Positions 34,184 to 43,052 of a stretch of DNA of 64,000 nucleotides are shown here, in pieces. Position numbers and translations under genes: made by a program. Under the pieces are notes generated by a model. It saw only the letters and a list, made by a program, of their open reading frames with translations. It was not told the DNA's origin and searched no databases. The number at the start of each line of letters is the position of its first letter. Within the stretch, counting starts at the first letter, position 1. The stretch comes from Saccharomonospora marina XMU15 (GTDB lineage Bacteria; Actinomycetota; Actinomycetes; Mycobacteriales; Pseudonocardiaceae), in NCBI RefSeq assembly GCF_000244955.1, contig NZ_CM001439.1:62001-126000 (forward strand), in the 5' to 3' direction.

Positions 34184-34535
34184 CGTGTTCGATGCGCTCG
34201 AAGATGTCGATGTCCGTCGCCTTCTGCCAGTCCGGCAAGTCGTTCCAGTCCGCGACGTACGACGGCTTCGGGTCGGGGAAGTGCTTGAAGATCTGGCCGA
34301 TCCAGCACAACGCCACAAAGCGGCCTTTCTGGTCTGGGGTCAGTTTGGTGGCGGCGCCGTCGGTGGCCTTGATGAAGGCGAGGACCTGGTCGTACACGGC
34401 GGTCGCGGCGTCGCGTTCCCAGTCCGGGGTCTGGTCCCACGGGGTGATGTAGCCAGGCTTCGGCTCACCGGGGTAGTGCTTGGTGACTCCGGCTATCCAC
34501 GCCTCGCGGAACACGCGGCCACGGTCGTTGTGCAT
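34176..34535 (-). CDS. hypothetical protein with two related halves
   Basis: 119 residues, start chosen at the ATG preceded by GGAGGACGA. The two halves look like a tandem repeat: GVTKHYPGEPKPGYITPWDQTPDWERDA against QIFKHFPDPKPSYVADWNDLPDWQKA. Each has a K-H-(Y/F)-P, K-P-x-Y and D-W pattern. Function unknown. It lies between the XRE regulator (14 nt upstream) and the disrupted Nudix gene (8-nt overlap), so it belongs to the same module. Confidence 0.7.
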   Translation of the reverse strand: MHNDRGRVFREAWIAGVTKHYPGEPKPGYITPWDQTPDWERDAATAVYDQVLAFIKATDGAATKLTPDQKGRFVALCWIGQIFKHFPDPKPSYVADWNDLPDWQKATDIDIFERIEHDA

Positions 34536-34549
34536 TCGTTCGTCCTCCA

Positions 34550-35833
34550 TCACGCGGCGCGGTTGCCGACGAGTTCGGTGATCTCGGCATCGAGTCGCTG
34601 GATTTGTTGGTCGTTGAGCAAGGAAGCGAGGTGCGGTTGAAGGCCCCGCAGCTTCTGTTCGATGACCCCCGAGCGGGTCTGGCGGGCGGTAGTCAGGACG
34701 GTGTCGGCGTAGGTGACGACCTGGTCCGGGTCGCGGCGGTGCACGCCGATCATCGCCAGGTCGGTCAGGACGCCTGCTTTCCGGCGGGCGGTTAAGGTGC
34801 CCTGCAGGGCGTCGACCAGAGCCGCTTCAGCTAGGTCGTGGCGGCCCAGCGTGACGTAGCAGGTACCGCGTTCTTCGGCCAAGCGGGAGCCATCGAACCG
34901 GAGCCAGCCGCCGTTGTGCACCTGGCCCCGTAGGTGCTGGACCTCAGCAGCGGTGTCGAGGGCGTGTTGGCAGGAGTCAAAGTCGCCGAGGCCGGCGAAG
35001 GTCTCGGCCTGCACCACGGCGACCCAGTGTCGGGTCGACAGGCTGGGGTCGCCTCGACGTGCGAGGGTGGCGGCCACGTCGAGCATCGGCGCGGCATCCG
35101 CGAATCGGCGCTCGTACACGGCGACGAAAGCATGCCTGGTCAACGCGCAGGCCCACAGGTCGGAAGCGACGGCCTCCTTGCTCGCTGTTGCCGCAAGCGT
35201 GTAGCAGTGAGCGGCGTCGGTGTATCGGTTGCCGTCGAAGAAGATTTCCCCCGCCAACTGGAAGAGGTCGGCGGTCAGCTCGCAGAGCCGTTGTCGGATG
35301 GTCGGTGTCTGCGGTCGTCGCAAGGAGTCGCTGAGTACACCGAGTTGGGCTCGGACCAGCGGCAGCACCTGGGCCTTGGTCGGTGACAGTGCGTACACGC
35401 GCCACAGGTGTGAGTTGAGCTGGGCGAACTCTGCTGCTCCCGCCGTGTCCACCGTGCCCGCGTGAGCTGTGGCGGCGAGCCGGTCGACGTCGCCGAGTAC
35501 TGTCTCGCCAGCAGGAAGCGCGAGCAACGCGCCGGTCATGCTGAACAAGCGCAGCAGGTCGCGACGGTTCATGTCGTCGGCCTCCGCAGGGTCGGCTGGT
35601 TCAGTGGCAACGGTAGAAGCTTGCCGGTTCGGCGTGAGCAACGCATCCAACTGGTCGAGGCTCACATCGAGGGTCTTAGCCAAACACGGTCGACGGTACG
35701 GCTGCGGGGTCAGGGTGCCGCGTTCCCAGCGTCCGACCGTGGAGAACTCCACGCCCACCGCCGCGCCGAAGCTCTCCTGGGTGAAACCCATCTGCTCACG
35801 CCGCGCGGCGAAGGCATCTCGTCGGTCACCCAT
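34550..35833 (-). CDS. XRE-family regulator with TPR-like C-terminal domain
   Basis: 427 residues from the ATG giving MGDRRDAFAARREQMGF, in register with the other regulators of this type here. Helix-turn-helix at about residues 5-60 (GFTQESFGAAVG, STVGRWERG). The C-terminal 340 residues are Ala-rich helical repeats. A TTGACC box is 53-58 nt upstream, like the sites before the 3625 and 5909 regulators, but without a matching -10 at 17 nt. Downstream are the tandem-repeat protein and the disrupted Nudix. The lanthipeptide cluster begins on the opposite strand, so a role in its control is possible. Confidence 0.85.
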   Translation of the reverse strand: MGDRRDAFAARREQMGFTQESFGAAVGVEFSTVGRWERGTLTPQPYRRPCLAKTLDVSLDQLDALLTPNRQASTVATEPADPAEADDMNRRDLLRLFSMTGALLALPAGETVLGDVDRLAATAHAGTVDTAGAAEFAQLNSHLWRVYALSPTKAQVLPLVRAQLGVLSDSLRRPQTPTIRQRLCELTADLFQLAGEIFFDGNRYTDAAHCYTLAATASKEAVASDLWACALTRHAFVAVYERRFADAAPMLDVAATLARRGDPSLSTRHWVAVVQAETFAGLGDFDSCQHALDTAAEVQHLRGQVHNGGWLRFDGSRLAEERGTCYVTLGRHDLAEAALVDALQGTLTARRKAGVLTDLAMIGVHRRDPDQVVTYADTVLTTARQTRSGVIEQKLRGLQPHLASLLNDQQIQRLDAEITELVGNRAA

Positions 35834-36280
35834 GAACACCACCTCACCCCGTCGGTCACCTGCCACGATAGCCAGCTACGGGTCAAGGCTGATCACCCGC
35901 TCGGCGAGCTGTACCCGTTCGGACTACCGCCTCTGAAAAGACGTTTATGCAGGTCAGAGGTGGTGACGCCTCATTGCCGCCTCATCGACGCCGCGTCGGC
36001 GCTCTGGCTGTCGTTGATCACCAGGGGTTGACTGATATCGCTGCGGTCCGGGCGAGCTTCCGCTTCGGCGCAGCCCGAGTATCCGGAAGCGTCTTTCACC
36101 GGGACGTGCCGCCGAGGGGTGTGTGGTGGTGAGACTGCCCTCCACTTCGATGGAATTCCGCTCGCGGGTGTGCTGGCGGGAGCGCTCGGTACCTCGGTCG
36201 AGTTCCGGGCTGGTCCGCCTGGCGGGCGAGTCACGGCCGACTCGCCGGGACTCGGAGCGTAAACCCACGAAGGAGGATCT
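35834..36280. other. intergenic region before the lanthipeptide cluster
   Basis: 447 nt between divergent genes. It should hold the promoters of the XRE module and of the precursor gene. A possible 52-codon frame (36,127-36,284, ending in a GTGA overlap with the precursor) exists, but its Arg/Ser-rich product has no family look. A hairpin is present at 36,225-36,246. No further feature can be supported. Confidence 0.4.
36225..36246 (+). promoter_or_regulatory. hairpin in the precursor leader
   Basis: GGCGAGTC (36,225-36,232) pairs with GACTCGCC (36,239-36,246) around a 6-nt loop, about 35 nt before the precursor start codon. It may affect transcript stability or early termination. No U-run follows. 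Confidence 0.3.
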
Positions 36281-36466
36281 GTGACGGTTCAGATGGAGTG
36301 GTCGCCGACCACGGTGGCCACGCCCGCCGCGGAGGTCGAGATGGGCTCGGAGTTCGACCTCGACATCACGCTGGTCGAGGTGGTGGACCCGGCGCATCTG
36401 ATCAACATGACGGATGACGGCTGCGGGACGACGTGCGAGAAGTCGACCTGCATCAGCGCCGCCTGA
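36281..36466 (+). CDS. FxLD-type class I lanthipeptide precursor
   Basis: 61 residues, starting at a GTG with a perfect AAGGAGGA ribosome site. The leader has the signature EFDLDITLVE (about residues 24-33) that defines FxLD lanthipeptides and binds the dehydratase. The likely core is the C-terminal end, TDDGCGTTCEKSTCISAA (residues 44-61), with Cys48, Cys52 and Cys57 and dehydratable Thr44, Thr50, Thr51, Ser55, Thr56 and Ser59, enough for three thioether rings. The Asp45-Asp46-Gly47 segment is a likely site for the aspartyl O-methyltransferase of this cluster. The cleavage point is not certain. No leader protease or exporter gene is visible nearby. Confidence 0.85.
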   Translation: MTVQMEWSPTTVATPAAEVEMGSEFDLDITLVEVVDPAHLINMTDDGCGTTCEKSTCISAA

Positions 36467-36479
36467 TTGTCACGAGCGA

Positions 36480-36520
36480 CCGGACGCCCGCCTGGGGCTT
36501 CTTGGGCGGGCGTCCGGTTT
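36480..36520 (+). terminator. strong hairpin between precursor and lanB (attenuating terminator)
   Basis: CCGGACGCCCGCC (36,480-36,492) and GGCGGGCGTCCGG (36,505-36,517) form a perfect 13-bp stem with a 12-nt loop, followed by TTT. It begins 13 nt after the precursor stop. Such a partial terminator would give many precursor transcripts and fewer copies of the enzyme genes, a common arrangement in lanthipeptide operons. Confidence 0.7.
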
Positions 36521-36547
36521 CCATCCGTCGCTTTGGAAAGGTGTCCC

Positions 36548-39500
36548 GTGTCCACGGCCTTGCCCGACCGCGTCGGCTTTCGAGCCGCGGGTGGCCTGTT
36601 GGTCCGAGCTGTTGCAGAGGGCGAGCTGAAACTTCCGCCATGGCCGGCGCTGACTGCGACCGGGGCCGACGCCGTCACCGCGTGGGTGGACTGGCTGCGC
36701 GAAGTGTGGCAGGTCGAAGCCGTCCGTGACGCCATCGGCCTGGCCAGCCCTGTCCTTGCTGACCGCGTCCACAACCTGTGTGGCGCTCAGCTTGCCAGCG
36801 AGCGCGAATCCCGGCGCGTGGTGCTGTCCGTTCTGCGGTACCTGGCACGGTTGACCGGCCGTCCGACTCCCAACGGCTTGTTCGCCGGGGTCGCCGCCGC
36901 GCGGTTCGACGCGGATCCGTCTCGGCGTTGGGGCGATGATCATCGCGCGGACGCTGCGGCCGACGCCGGGTGGCTGGCCGAGGTCATCCGGCGGTTGGAG
37001 GGTCAGGCCGAGATCCTGGAGCGCTTGGTCCTCGTCGCGAACTCCACGTTGATGGTGCGCGGTGAGCGGCTTGTGGTTCCGTACCAGCCGACCGTCAACC
37101 ATCGAGGCACCGGCGCAGTCGAAGTCGAACTTCGCTACACCGGCCCGGTGCGCGCGGCCGTGCGAGCTGCGCGGACACCGATTCCTTTCGATGACATGCG
37201 CGAGCAGGTTCAGGCCGAGTTTCCGAGCGCCGCCGGGAGCACGGTGACCGGCTTGCTGGCCACGTTGGTCGCTCGTCGCGTGCTCGTCACCAACCTCCAT
37301 GCGCCGAGCACGGAGCCCGACGCATTTGGCCACTTGGTGCGCGAGCTGGCCACGGTCGGCGAGGCTGCCACCGAGTGGTGCATGACGCTGAACGACATCC
37401 ACGACATGTTGCGGCGACATCGGAACAGCCCAGTGGAAGCGCGGCGCAGGCTACGGACCGACGTCGCCGCGTCCATGAGCCGCCTGGCTCCGTCACGGCG
37501 GAGCCCAGTCACGGTCGACCTGCGGCTGGACCTAGACGTAGTGCTCCCCAGCGCAGTCGCCCGCGAAGCGGAACGTGCCGCGCTGGTCCTGGCGCGACTG
37601 ACCTCCCGCGCCAGCAGTACGGCAGCCTGGGCGGACTTCCACCGACGCTTCTACCAGCGGTTCGGCACCGGCGCACAGGTGCCCCTGCTCGAGGTCATTG
37701 CCGACAGCGGGATCGGCTGGCCTGACGGCTACCCCGGCACCAGGGGAGTGGTCACACGACCCCAGCAGACGCCTCGGGACGAACGGCTGCTGGCGTTGGC
37801 CCAGGCCGCCGCGTTGGACGGTCAGCAAGAGGTCGTCCTCGACGAGAGGTTGATCGCCGAGCTGGAGCTGGCGCCGGTGCAGTCGATGCGGCTGCCCTCG
37901 CACCTCGAGTTGTGCGCCCGCGTCGACTCCCCGAGCCTGCAAACCCTGAAGCAGGGCAACTTCCAGCTCGTCGTCACCTCAGTCTCGCGATCGGCCGGCG
38001 TCGTCAGCGGCCGATTCCTGCACCTGTTCGACGAACACGACCGCCGAATGCTGATCACGCCGCTCGCCCCGCCCGCGTCTGACGGGGTAATCCAGGCCCA
38101 GTTGTCATTCCCGCCTCTGGATCCCGCCACCGCACACGTCGCCCGCAGCGCCCAGGTCCTGCCAACCATCGTCAGCCTCGCCGAACACCGCGACACCGCC
38201 GCGTCAACAGCGGTTCTCACGGCGGCGGACTTGGCGGTCAGTTGCGACAGCGACCGCCTGTATCTGACCGCACCCGCCCTCGGCGCGAGGGTCGAAGCGT
38301 GGGGCTTGCACGCACTCAACCTGCGCAAACACACTCCGCCGCTGGCCCGCCTCCTGGTCGAACTGACCCGCGCACACTGCGCAGAGGTCACCGACTTCGA
38401 CTGGGGCACGGCGGCCACGTTGCCGTTTCTTCCCCGGCTGCGCTTCGGCCGCATCGTGCTGTCCCCGGCCCGGTGGCGGTTGGCCGCAGCCGACCTTCCC
38501 GACCGGACCTCCAGCTGGGCGACCTGGGAGGGCGCCTTGGCCGAATGGCGCACCCGCCGCCGCCTTCCGCAGGCGGTGTTCCTGGTCGACGGGGACTGGC
38601 GGTTGCCGCTCGATCTCGTCGAGGAAACGCACCGGGTCCTGCTGCGCGAGCACCTCGGTACCCACCCCCACGCGGTGCTGGAGGAAGGACCCGCTGAGAA
38701 CGCCGCCGGATGGCTCGATGGCCGTGCTCACGACGTCGTCGTGCCCATGGCCAGCTATCAGCCGCAGGCCACGACGCGACCACCACGCCCGACGTCCCAG
38801 CGGATCGTCCGGCCAGGTGAGCACGGGCTGTCGCCGGGTGGTTCCCCCATGCTGTTCGCCAAGCTCTACGGCGACCCGCAACGTCACAACAGCGTGCTCG
38901 CCAAGCACCTGCCCGCACTGCTGGCGGAGTGGGGCGAGGCCCAACCGCGGTGGTGGTTTCTGCGATTCCGCGAGGGCAACGAGCACTACCTGCGCTTGCG
39001 GATCAGTCTCCGCAGCGCAGAGCCAGTGGTGTTCGGCGAGGCGGCTGGCCGGGTCAGCGCCTGGGCCGACCGGCTCCGCCGCCTCGGCCTGCTGCGTGAC
39101 ATCGCTTTCGCGACCTCCTACCCGGAGACCGGCCGCTGGGGCTCAGGTGCGGCACTGTCAGCCGTCGAGGCGTTCTTCACGGCTGACTCCCGCGCCGTGC
39201 TCGCCCAGCTCGCCTGGCCCGCGCGAACGCACGACCATGCTCTGGCCGCGGCGAACTTCGCCGCCATCGCCGTCGCCTTCATGGGAGGGACTGAATCCGG
39301 GATGCGGTGGCTGATCGACCATGTCCCGGCCAAACCTCCTGCCGTCGTGCCCCGGCCGGTGTTCGCCGAGGCACGATGCCTCGCCGACCCCTCCGACGAT
39401 TTCCGTGCCTTGCGCAGCACGCCAGGTGCGGCTTCGGTTGTCGCGACATGGGCCGAGCGCGCCCAGACCGTAGCCGCCTACCGAGCGCACCTGTCCGGGG

Positions 39501-39661
39501 CCGAGGCCGAGGGCGTCGACCTGGACGCCGCCTTGGGCTCGTTGCTGCACACGCACTTCCTGCGGGCCTACGGCATCGAACCCGACGACAAGGCGGTGTG
39601 CCTTTACCTGGCCCGGACCGCGGCCCTGACCTTCGCCGCCCGCACCGGAGGACCGCGATGA
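36548..39661 (+). CDS. lanB: lanthipeptide dehydratase, full-length LanB
   Basis: 1037 residues from a GTG. The N-terminal glutamylation domain occupies about residues 1-740 (FRAAGGLLVRAV at the start, RPTPNGLFAGVAAARF, QVLPTIVSL). The C-terminal elimination domain (about 760-1037) has MLFAKLYGDPQRHNSVLAKHLPAL, WWFLRFREGNEHYLRLRI and FATSYPETGRWG. The enzyme transfers Glu from glutamyl-tRNA to Ser/Thr of the precursor and eliminates it to give Dha/Dhb. An upstream extension into the terminator hairpin is not credible. The stop overlaps lanC by ATGA. A second elimination-type domain is encoded two genes downstream. Confidence 0.9.
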   Translation: MSTALPDRVGFRAAGGLLVRAVAEGELKLPPWPALTATGADAVTAWVDWLREVWQVEAVRDAIGLASPVLADRVHNLCGAQLASERESRRVVLSVLRYLARLTGRPTPNGLFAGVAAARFDADPSRRWGDDHRADAAADAGWLAEVIRRLEGQAEILERLVLVANSTLMVRGERLVVPYQPTVNHRGTGAVEVELRYTGPVRAAVRAARTPIPFDDMREQVQAEFPSAAGSTVTGLLATLVARRVLVTNLHAPSTEPDAFGHLVRELATVGEAATEWCMTLNDIHDMLRRHRNSPVEARRRLRTDVAASMSRLAPSRRSPVTVDLRLDLDVVLPSAVAREAERAALVLARLTSRASSTAAWADFHRRFYQRFGTGAQVPLLEVIADSGIGWPDGYPGTRGVVTRPQQTPRDERLLALAQAAALDGQQEVVLDERLIAELELAPVQSMRLPSHLELCARVDSPSLQTLKQGNFQLVVTSVSRSAGVVSGRFLHLFDEHDRRMLITPLAPPASDGVIQAQLSFPPLDPATAHVARSAQVLPTIVSLAEHRDTAASTAVLTAADLAVSCDSDRLYLTAPALGARVEAWGLHALNLRKHTPPLARLLVELTRAHCAEVTDFDWGTAATLPFLPRLRFGRIVLSPARWRLAAADLPDRTSSWATWEGALAEWRTRRRLPQAVFLVDGDWRLPLDLVEETHRVLLREHLGTHPHAVLEEGPAENAAGWLDGRAHDVVVPMASYQPQATTRPPRPTSQRIVRPGEHGLSPGGSPMLFAKLYGDPQRHNSVLAKHLPALLAEWGEAQPRWWFLRFREGNEHYLRLRISLRSAEPVVFGEAAGRVSAWADRLRRLGLLRDIAFATSYPETGRWGSGAALSAVEAFFTADSRAVLAQLAWPARTHDHALAAANFAAIAVAFMGGTESGMRWLIDHVPAKPPAVVPRPVFAEARCLADPSDDFRALRSTPGAASVVATWAERAQTVAAYRAHLSGAEAEGVDLDAALGSLLHTHFLRAYGIEPDDKAVCLYLARTAALTFAARTGGPR

Positions 39662-40908
39662 ACGCCGACCTCGCCTCGAACACCGCGGTCGAGTACGCGA
39701 CGGGGATCGCCGATCGCCTCGCCCGGCCGGACGCCGCCCACCTGCCCACGGACGAGCCGTGGTGGCACCAATCCCTCGCCCACGGCGCTCCCGGCGTGGC
39801 ACTGCTGCACATCGAGCTAGCAGCCGCCGGGATACGGCCATTCGACCGCGCCCACGACTGGCTGACCGCCGTTACCAGCAAGCCGATCACCGCCGGAGCG
39901 AGCACCGGCTTGTTCTACGGCGCGCCGGCAGTCGCGCGCGCCCTCGCGGGCGCCGCCACAGTCCGTCCCGGCACGTACCAGTCCGCCCTTACGCCCTTGA
40001 CCCGGCAGATCGCCGCCGACGCCCACAACCGCGTCGACAAGGCCCACGAGCGCATGGATGCCGTCGGGATGTTGCCGCAGATGGCCGAGTTCGACACGAT
40101 TCGGGGCCTCGCTGGTCTCGGTGCCCATCTGCTGCACCACGACCCCGACGGCACCGCCCTGCCGGCCGTTCTAGGCGCCCTCGTGCGGCTCACCCAACCG
40201 GTGATGGTCGAAGGAGAGGCCATGCCGGGGTGGTGGACCCTCACCGGTCCCACCGGCCACGCGGACGACGAGTTCCCCGGAGGCCACGGCAACTTCGGCG
40301 TCGCACACGGCATCGGCGGCCCGCTGGCACTGCTGGCCCAGGCCCTGCGCCGGGGCATCGCCGTGGACGGGCAGCGCCAGGCCGTCGCGACGATCTGCGC
40401 CTGGCTGGACTCCTGGCGCATAAGCACTCCGAGCGGACACCGGTGGCCCTACATGATCACCCGAGACGAGGCACGGTCGACGCCCATGCACGTGCGGCAC
40501 AGCGGGGCCAGCCGACGCCCGAGCTGGTGCTACGGAACAGCAGGCATCGCCCGCACCCTGCACCTCGCCGCCCTGGCCCTCGACGACGCCGATCGCCGCC
40601 AGACCGCAGAAGAAGCCCTGATCAGTGCCGTGACCGACCCGGAACAGGATGCGTTGATCAGCGACGCTTCGCTGTGCCACGGCTACGCCGGACTCGCCCG
40701 GATCACCGCTCACACCGCCATCGACGCACTGGAGCCGGCCGCTTCCCGACTCCGCGCGCTGGCCACCGAGATGCTGCACCGCGCCTGCGCCCAGGCCGTT
40801 CCCGAAAGCCCCGGCTTCCTCGAAGGCGCTGCCGGGGTCGGCGTAGCTGCCCTCGCCGCTGAGATCGAGCCCGCGACAGGCTGGGACACCAGCATGCTCA
40901 TCACCTGA
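39658..40908 (+). CDS. lanC: lanthipeptide cyclase LanC
   Basis: 416 residues, starting in an ATGA overlap with lanB. The zinc ligands are Cys291 (SWCYGT), Cys340 and His341 (LCHGYAGL). HGIGG (217-221) and GAAGVGVAAL near the C-terminus fit the alpha-toroid repeats. The enzyme activates Cys thiols of the precursor for addition to the dehydro residues and so makes lanthionine or methyllanthionine rings. Confidence 0.92.
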   Translation: MNADLASNTAVEYATGIADRLARPDAAHLPTDEPWWHQSLAHGAPGVALLHIELAAAGIRPFDRAHDWLTAVTSKPITAGASTGLFYGAPAVARALAGAATVRPGTYQSALTPLTRQIAADAHNRVDKAHERMDAVGMLPQMAEFDTIRGLAGLGAHLLHHDPDGTALPAVLGALVRLTQPVMVEGEAMPGWWTLTGPTGHADDEFPGGHGNFGVAHGIGGPLALLAQALRRGIAVDGQRQAVATICAWLDSWRISTPSGHRWPYMITRDEARSTPMHVRHSGASRRPSWCYGTAGIARTLHLAALALDDADRRQTAEEALISAVTDPEQDALISDASLCHGYAGLARITAHTAIDALEPAASRLRALATEMLHRACAQAVPESPGFLEGAAGVGVAALAAEIEPATGWDTSMLIT

Positions 40909-40933
40909 TCCGTCCGAACCTGATCCGTCCGAC
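40904..40933 (+). repeat. short tandem repeat after lanC
   Basis: CCTGATCCGTCCGA occurs twice in direct tandem (about 40,904-40,917 and 40,919-40,932), spanning the lanC stop codon and the gap before the next gene. Probably a recent slippage duplication with no regulatory role. Confidence 0.6.
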
Positions 40934-40953
40934 CGAGAGGAGATTCCGCGCTG

Positions 40954-43047
40954 ATGCTGCCGGACAGCTGGCACCACTACCTTGTCGAGTTCGCCGACCC
41001 GACAAGGGCCGAGCACACCGCCGCGACCCTGCTCGTACCCGCCCTCGACCAGGCACAGCAGGACGGCGAACTCAACACGTGGTGGCACCTGCGCAAGACA
41101 CCCGCCTGGCGACTGCGTTACCAACCGGTCAACCCCGAGACCAAAGCGGTCGACACGCTGCTGTCCGACCTGGAGGCCGATGGGCATCTCGCGCGCTGGA
41201 CTCGCGGCATCTACGAACCCGAAACCCTTGCCTTCGGTGGACCCGCCGCGATGGACATCGCGCACTCGCTGTTTCACCATGACAGCCGCCACTGCCTCGC
41301 CCGTGCCACGAAACCCGCTGCCTTGGGTCAGAGAGAGACCACCGTCCTGCTGTTCGGCTCGATGCTGCGCGCCGCCGGACTGGACTGGTTCGAGCAGGGC
41401 GACGTCTGGGACAAGGTGGCTGCGCTCCGGCCCACCGCCCAACCCCACTCCAACAACTCTCCGCACACCGAGCGGTTGAGCCAAGCCGTGCGCCGACTGA
41501 TGACCACCAACACGCACAAGGTCGCCGACGTCGCCCCCGACGTGGTTCCCGAGACCTGGTGGACAGCGTTCGACACGGCCGGCCGCCAACTCGCCGAACT
41601 CGCTCGCGCCGGACACCTCGAGCGTGGCCTGCGCGCCGTTCTGGCGCACCACTTCATCTTTCACGCCAACCGCGCCGGTCTCTCCGGCATCGACCAGGCC
41701 ACCATCGCCGCGCTGGCCGTCGACACCGTTTTCCACAGCACGCCTACCCGGCAGGCACCAGCCGGGACCACCTCCAACACCGTTAGGGTTCCCGCAATGA
41801 CAACCACCGTCAGTGACGCTTCCACCGGCTCCGCCGACGAGCTGCGTACCAAGCTCGCCGACCGCCTCATCAAGGACGGCACCATCCGCACCGACGCTGT
41901 GGAGGCCGCGTTCCGGCAGGTGCCCCGACACCTGTTCCTGCCCGACGTCCCCCTGGTCGAGGCATACGCCGACGAGCCCGTCTACACCAAACACGAGGGC
42001 GACGGCACCCGCATCAGCGCCGCGTCCCAGCCCAAGATCGTCGCCATGATGCTCGAACAGCTCGGCATCCAGCCCGGCGAGCGGCTGCTCGAACTCGGCG
42101 CGGCCACCGGCTACAACGCCGCCCTGATGGCCACCCTCACCGGCGCCGACGGGCACGTCACCACGATCGACATCGACGAGGACCTCGTCGCCGGTGCCCG
42201 CGAGCACCTCGCCGCCGCCAGCATCAGCAACGTCGAGGCGGTCGCCGCCGACGGCGCGCTCGGCCACCCGGAGAACGCGCCCTTCGACCGCGTCATCGCC
42301 ACCGTCGGCGCCCACGAGATCCCCGCCGCCTGGCTCGACCAGCTCGCACCCGGCGGACGCCTGGTAGCTCCGGTGCGCCTGCGTGGTTGTGCCTCTCGCA
42401 GCATCGTCTTCGAACGCGACCAGGACGGCTGGAGCAGCCTGAGCAGCGAGATGGCGATCTTCATGCCGCTGCGTGGCCTTGGCGACGACGCTCGCCGCGT
42501 TCTGGACCTCACCGGCACCGGGGAGGTGACGCTGCAAATCCACAAGGACAACAACCACGCCACCGACCCGGACAACCTGACCGGGGTCTTCGAAAGCCCG
42601 GCCTGCGAAGTGTGGACCGGCGTGCACTTCGTCCCGATGGAATCCTTCGAATGGCTGGATCTCTGGCTGGCTTGCCACCTGCCCAACCCGCTGATGCGCA
42701 TGGAGGTCGCCGCCGCCGCGAAGGAAAGCGGCCTTGTGCGGCCGATGTTCCCCTCGGTGGCGATGGCCACCACCGCCGCCGATGGCAGCCTCGCCTACCT
42801 CACCATCCGCGCCGCTGACCCCGATCCGGACGGCGGCCGACGCTACGAGGTCGGCGTCATCGGCCACGGCCCCAACGCGCAGGAACTCGCCGAGCAGGTC
42901 TCGGTCGAGATCTCGACGTGGGACCAGGGCTTCCGCTCCAGCACCGTCCGATTCGCCATTCCCGACACCGCGCCCCAGCCGGACACCAACCCCGGCTTCG
43001 TGGTCCTGGACCGCCCCACCAAGCCCATGACCGTCACCTGGGAGTGA
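40954..43047 (+). CDS. fusion of a LanB-type elimination domain and an FxLD-system O-methyltransferase
   Basis: 697 residues. Residues about 1-270 are a thiopeptide-type/SpaB-C-like domain (WHHYLVEF, TWWHLRKTPAWRLRY, EPETLAFGGPAAMDIAHSLF). After a linker with an internal ATG (41,797), residues about 290-697 are a protein-L-isoaspartyl-methyltransferase-like enzyme: AAFRQVPRHLFLP, LLELGAATGYNAALM (SAM motif I, about 379-393) and LAPGGRLVAPVRL. This matches the methyltransferase of FxLD systems, related to OlvSA, which methylates an Asp of a class I lanthipeptide and leads to isoaspartate. The fusion to a second elimination-like domain beside a full LanB is unusual. The internal ATG could give a separate methyltransferase. 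Confidence 0.85.
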   Translation: MLPDSWHHYLVEFADPTRAEHTAATLLVPALDQAQQDGELNTWWHLRKTPAWRLRYQPVNPETKAVDTLLSDLEADGHLARWTRGIYEPETLAFGGPAAMDIAHSLFHHDSRHCLARATKPAALGQRETTVLLFGSMLRAAGLDWFEQGDVWDKVAALRPTAQPHSNNSPHTERLSQAVRRLMTTNTHKVADVAPDVVPETWWTAFDTAGRQLAELARAGHLERGLRAVLAHHFIFHANRAGLSGIDQATIAALAVDTVFHSTPTRQAPAGTTSNTVRVPAMTTTVSDASTGSADELRTKLADRLIKDGTIRTDAVEAAFRQVPRHLFLPDVPLVEAYADEPVYTKHEGDGTRISAASQPKIVAMMLEQLGIQPGERLLELGAATGYNAALMATLTGADGHVTTIDIDEDLVAGAREHLAAASISNVEAVAADGALGHPENAPFDRVIATVGAHEIPAAWLDQLAPGGRLVAPVRLRGCASRSIVFERDQDGWSSLSSEMAIFMPLRGLGDDARRVLDLTGTGEVTLQIHKDNNHATDPDNLTGVFESPACEVWTGVHFVPMESFEWLDLWLACHLPNPLMRMEVAAAAKESGLVRPMFPSVAMATTAADGSLAYLTIRAADPDPDGGRRYEVGVIGHGPNAQELAEQVSVEISTWDQGFRSSTVRFAIPDTAPQPDTNPGFVVLDRPTKPMTVTWE

Positions 43048-43052
43048 CGCCC

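Noticed and set aside
36127-36284. 52-codon gene just before the lanthipeptide precursor
   Set aside because: It ends in a GTGA overlap with the precursor, but the product is Arg/Ser-rich, has no family features, and no ribosome site lies upstream. The overlap is likely chance.
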